Of a stretch of DNA of 58,240 nucleotides, positions 52,400 through 58,240 are shown one piece after another. The DNA is from Rhizobium sp. Q54. Lineage in GTDB: Bacteria; Pseudomonadota; Alphaproteobacteria; Reyranellales; Reyranellaceae. Where the stretch lies: positions 1-58,240 of the forward strand of contig CAMDOT010000009.1 of the NCBI GenBank assembly GCA_945903635.1. The letters run 5' to 3'. Under the pieces are notes generated by a model. That model was not told where the DNA came from. It made no database searches and saw only the letters and a list, made by a program, of their open reading frames with translations. Positions within the stretch are counted from its first letter, which is position 1. Each line of letters starts with the position of its first letter. Both the position numbers and the translations under genes were made by a program.

Positions 52400-55136
<2,737 letters not shown>

Positions 55137-55413
55137 GAAAACCTCGATATTTTAATGACTTAGGCGGGCACTCCGGCCCGCCGTTCCCTTCAGAGATAGA
55201 GAGCGCCCCTGTCAGTGTCAACGCGCGGTCCGTCGCCGCGAAACCTGCCGCACCACCGACGTGGTGTTCACGGAAAAGTGCCGCAATTGGTCGTCATCAG
55301 CGCGTCCGGTTGCGAGGCAGAGCTTGCTTGGCCGGAGTGGGCCTGTGTAAACGGTTTGCGTTGCCTCCCAGATGTCGAGACCAGTTTCCGGAGCCCGTCA
55401 TGAGCCACCCGTC

Positions 55414-56436
55414 ATGAGCCATCGTTCGCGCCTCCTGCGCTTTGCCTTCCTGTGCGGCGCGATTCCCGCGTTCGGCGGTTCTGTCCTCGCCCAGCAGCCG
55501 CCGGCGCAAACGCCGCCGCCGGCGCTGACGCAGCCGGGCGCCAAGCCGGCGGGACAGCCGGCCGCTCAACCCGCGGCGAAGCCGCCGGTCGCGGCCGCCA
55601 CACCGGCGCCCAAGGATCCGATCGTCGCCACCGTCAACGGCCAGCCGATCCGCCTGTCTGAACTCGAGGTGGCGCAGCAGTCGCTGCCGCAACAATACCG
55701 TAGCATGCCGCTGCAGGCGGTCTTCCCGGCGCTGCTCGACCGCATCGTCGACAGCAAGCTCGTGGTCCAGGAGGGCAAGAAGACCAAGATCACCGACGAT
55801 CCGGCCTTCAAGAAGCGCCTGGCCTTCGTCGAGGAGCAGGTTCTCCAGGATTTCTGGATCCAGCGCGAGATCGCCAAGAAGGTCACCGCCGACAAGCTGC
55901 GCCAGCGCTATGAGGAGCGGCTGAAGTCGCTGCCGTCCGAGGAAGAAGTGCACGCACGCCACATTCTGGTGGCGACGGAGGACGAGGCCAAGGCGCTGAT
56001 CGTCGACATCAAGAAGGGTGCAGCCTTCGACAAGCTCGCCAAGGAGAAGTCGACCGACAAGGCATCGGGCACCGAAGGCGGTGATCTCGGCTGGTTCAAG
56101 AAGAGCGACATGGTGAAGGAATTCGCCGACGCCGCCTTCGACCTCAAGAAGGGCGAGATGACCGAGACACCGGTCAAGACGCAGTTCGGCTACCACGTCA
56201 TCCAGGTCGAGGATCGCCGCAAGGCCCCGCCGCCGGCCTACGAGGAACTGGCCGACCAGCTCCGCGAGGAAATGGCCCGCGAGGCGGTGACCGCCCAGCT
56301 CGACCTGATGCGCTCGGGTGCCAAGATCGAGAAGTTCAATATCGACGGCAGCAAACCCGACGTGGCCCCCGCCAAGCCGGCGACGCCCGCCGCTCCGGCC
56401 AAGCCGCCGGCGACGCCGCCTGCAGCCACCAAGTAA
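55414..56436 (+). CDS. Periplasmic parvulin-type peptidyl-prolyl isomerase
   Basis: ATG 55414 opens a signal peptide (cleavage after LAQ/A near residue 28), giving 340 residues. A long Pro/Ala/Gln linker follows (about 28-65). A SurA-like N-terminal helical region precedes the parvulin domain (about 180-275): VHARHILVATEDEAKALI, GGDLGWFKKSDMVKEFADAAF and FGYHVIQVEDRR. A second Pro/Ala/Lys-rich tail ends the protein. It folds outer-membrane or periplasmic proteins; its divergent neighbour is secA. Possible transcript start signals in the 277-bp gap were not identified with confidence. Confidence 0.9.
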   Translation: MSHRSRLLRFAFLCGAIPAFGGSVLAQQPPAQTPPPALTQPGAKPAGQPAAQPAAKPPVAAATPAPKDPIVATVNGQPIRLSELEVAQQSLPQQYRSMPLQAVFPALLDRIVDSKLVVQEGKKTKITDDPAFKKRLAFVEEQVLQDFWIQREIAKKVTADKLRQRYEERLKSLPSEEEVHARHILVATEDEAKALIVDIKKGAAFDKLAKEKSTDKASGTEGGDLGWFKKSDMVKEFADAAFDLKKGEMTETPVKTQFGYHVIQVEDRRKAPPPAYEELADQLREEMAREAVTAQLDLMRSGAKIEKFNIDGSKPDVAPAKPATPAAPAKPPATPPAATK

Positions 56437-56520
56437 AACTCACGTTTTCCAGCGTTTCTGGTGTAGTCTGCCCCTATTCGGATGGGCCGGGATAAACCCG
56501 GCCCCCGAAAGGGGAGTTCT

Positions 56521-57759
56521 ATGGCTGTCACGCACGCCCTATCGCCGCTCGCGCCCAAGACGACGCCGACGCTACCGCGCATCGCCGGAGTCAAGCTTGG
56601 AGCCGCGCAGTCCGGCGTGCGCTACAAGGACCGCGACGACGTCTTCTTGGCGCTCGTGCCGGCGGGCGCCACCATCGCGGGCGTGCTGACCCGGTCCAAG
56701 ACCTGCGGGGCGCCGGTCGACTGGTGCCGCAAGAACCTGGCGCGCGGCAAGGTGCGCGCCATCGTCGTCAACGCCGGCAACGCCAACGCCTTCACCGGCA
56801 AGGCGGGCGACAAGGCGGTCGAGGAGAGCACCCGCGCCATCGCCCAGGCGCTCGGCTGTCCGCGCAACGAGGTCTTCATGGCCTCGACCGGCGTGATCGG
56901 CCAGCAACTCGACTGGGAGAAGATCGTGGCCGTCGTGCCGACGCTGATCAAGTCGGCGCGCGAAGACGGCTGGTCCAGTGCCGCCGCCGCCATCATGACG
57001 ACCGACACCTTCCCCAAGCTCGCCACCCGCCAGGCCAAGATCGGCGAGCGCACGGTCGCCATCAACGGCTTCCTAAAAGGCTCGGGCATGATCGCGCCCG
57101 ACATGGCGACCATGCTGGGCTTCGTCTTCACCGACGCCAAGGTGCCGGCCGGCGTCCTGCAGAAGCTGCTGGCCGACGCCGCCGATAAATCACTGAACTG
57201 TGTCACTGTCGACGGCGACACCTCGACCAGCGACACGCTGCTGCTGGTCGCCACGGGTGCTGCCCGCCATGCGCCGATCGAGGAGGCCGACGATCCCGTC
57301 CTGGTCGACTTCAAGCGGGCGCTCGACGAGGTGCTGATCGAGCTGGCGCAGCTTCTCGCCCGCGACGGCGAGGGCGCCACCAAGTTCGTCACCATCAACG
57401 TCGGCGGCGCCTCTTCGAACGGCGCGGCACGCAAGATCGGCCTCTCGGTCGCCAACTCGCCGCTGGTCAAGACCGCCATCGCTGGCGAGGACGCCAACTG
57501 GGGCCGCATCGTCATGGCGGTCGGCAAGTCGGGCGAGCGCGCCGACCGCGACAAGCTGCGCATCTCGATCGGCGGCGTCCGCATCACCGACGCGGGCCAG
57601 GTCGTGCCGAACTACGACGAGACGCCGGTCACCCGGCACATCAAGGGCACCGACATCGTGATCGACATCGATCTCGGCATCGGCCGCGGCCGCGCCACCG
57701 TGTGGACCTGCGACCTGACGCACGGCTACATCGACATCAACGGCAGCTACCGTTCTTGA
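56521..57759 (+). CDS. argJ: Bifunctional ornithine acetyltransferase/N-acetylglutamate synthase
   Basis: A 412-residue protein of the ArgJ family. Self-cleavage is expected at the Ala-Thr junction in APDMATMLGFVFTDAKV. The conserved CVTVDGDTSTSDT and NWGRIVMAVGKSGE segments and the C terminus CDLTHGYIDINGSYRS are present. It recycles the acetyl group between N-acetylornithine and glutamate in arginine synthesis, so the presence of ArgJ means the cyclic pathway. It is preceded by a leader with two short GC hairpins, the second of which covers the ribosome binding site. Confidence 0.96.
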   Translation: MAVTHALSPLAPKTTPTLPRIAGVKLGAAQSGVRYKDRDDVFLALVPAGATIAGVLTRSKTCGAPVDWCRKNLARGKVRAIVVNAGNANAFTGKAGDKAVEESTRAIAQALGCPRNEVFMASTGVIGQQLDWEKIVAVVPTLIKSAREDGWSSAAAAIMTTDTFPKLATRQAKIGERTVAINGFLKGSGMIAPDMATMLGFVFTDAKVPAGVLQKLLADAADKSLNCVTVDGDTSTSDTLLLVATGAARHAPIEEADDPVLVDFKRALDEVLIELAQLLARDGEGATKFVTINVGGASSNGAARKIGLSVANSPLVKTAIAGEDANWGRIVMAVGKSGERADRDKLRISIGGVRITDAGQVVPNYDETPVTRHIKGTDIVIDIDLGIGRGRATVWTCDLTHGYIDINGSYRS

Positions 57760-58223
57760 GCGAGAGCTTCGACGCTGCCCGCTTCGACGCTGAATGTCCG
57801 GGCGGCCCGCCGCCGCTCGGCGATCGTCCGCTCGTGCTGGTCGCCGCTGTCGCCCTGGTCGATATCGATGGCCGCGTGCTGATCGCGCAACGTCCCGCCG
57901 GCAAGTCGATGGCGGGCCTGTGGGAATTTCCTGGCGGCAAGGTCGACGCAGGCGAAACGCCTGAGCAGGCGCTGGTGCGCGAGCTGCACGAGGAACTCGG
58001 CATAGAGACCGCCACGAGCTGTCTTGCACCGATCGCCTTCGCCAGCCACGGCTACGAAAAGTTTCATCTGCTGATGCCGGTCTTCGCCTGCCGCAAATGG
58101 AATGGCACGCCACAGCCGCGCGAGGGCCAGGCGCTGAAGTGGGTCGCGCCGATCGAGCTCTCCCGCTACCCCATGCCCCCCGCCGACCTGCCGCTGGTCG
58201 GCCTGCTGCGCGACCTTCTCTGA
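57756..58223 (+). CDS. mutT: MutT-family Nudix hydrolase
   Basis: TTG 57756 overlaps the argJ stop (TTGA) and gives 155 residues; the frame is open further upstream inside argJ. The Nudix box GGKVDAGETPEQALVRELHE followed by ELGI has all expected Glu residues. The N-terminal VAAVALVDIDGRVLIAQRPAGKSMAGLWEFPGG is the MutT (8-oxo-dGTP) subgroup signature, so it likely cleans the nucleotide pool. No further ORF fits the remaining 17 bases. Confidence 0.88.
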   Translation: MSESFDAARFDAECPGGPPPLGDRPLVLVAAVALVDIDGRVLIAQRPAGKSMAGLWEFPGGKVDAGETPEQALVRELHEELGIETATSCLAPIAFASHGYEKFHLLMPVFACRKWNGTPQPREGQALKWVAPIELSRYPMPPADLPLVGLLRDLL

Positions 58224-58240
58224 CTCTTCCGGACCGCGCG

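Overview
The window is a GC-rich, gene-dense chromosomal segment of an aerobic alphaproteobacterium. The gene content fits a free-living member of the Rhodospirillales/Reyranella type: cobaltochelatase cobS/cobT, an intracellular PHB depolymerase, a single-chain methylmalonyl-CoA mutase with MeaB, an Atm1-type ABC exporter, a Bug-type binding protein and several 2-oxoglutarate oxygenases. That placement is inferred from content and synteny, not from a database match. No rRNA, tRNA, CRISPR array, IS element or phage was recognised.

Layout. 1-6.7 kb: OprD-like porin, RcnB-like periplasmic protein, glycine-zipper lipoprotein, Rieske oxygenase, VOC protein, hydroxyacid dehydrogenase and a small membrane protein. 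These genes are separated by hairpin-rich repeats and by a decayed fragment of the Rieske gene. 6.8-10.4 kb is an accessory block: a DUF2281/PIN toxin-antitoxin pair, stacked terminators, then an uncharacterised proline-rich protein with a C-terminal candidate PD-(D/E)XK nuclease motif, followed by two tandem paralogues of an unknown family. This is the best candidate for an undescribed toxin-immunity type system. 10.4-24 kb: catabolic and transport genes (HSL esterase, a catalytically dead-looking alpha/beta hydrolase, Bug binding protein, GST, PhaZ, methylmalonyl-CoA mutase), Atm1 exporter, a MntA/HepT-like pair translationally coupled to an MFS transporter, MeaB, a YcgN-type protein and rpmB. 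23.9-32.6 kb: phytase-like esterase lipoprotein, CobT, CobS, a J-domain protein, BolA, DUF2889, a CNNM/CorC transporter, AroB and AroK. 32.7-37.5 kb: two envelope proteins, XerD, AccA and an LLM flavin monooxygenase.

37.5-43.2 kb: two paralogous 2OG-Fe(II) oxygenases flanking a TTC38-like repeat protein, a TauD/TfdA dioxygenase, LysE, a broken GNAT gene and a MaoC-like hydratase. 43.3-46.7 kb: an AT-rich orphan GIY-YIG-like nuclease gene, an epoxide hydrolase, a toxin-first RelE/antitoxin pair with a palindromic operator, and a tyrosine phosphatase. 46.7-48.9 kb: a TonB-dependent receptor under a perfect 19-bp palindrome resembling a Zur box. 49.2-52.4 kb: a flavoprotein/GtrA/GT39 cell-surface sugar cassette. 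52.4-58.2 kb: secA, a parvulin isomerase, argJ and mutT.

Most housekeeping genes are assigned confidently from motifs, length and order. Several accessory genes are described only by visible features.
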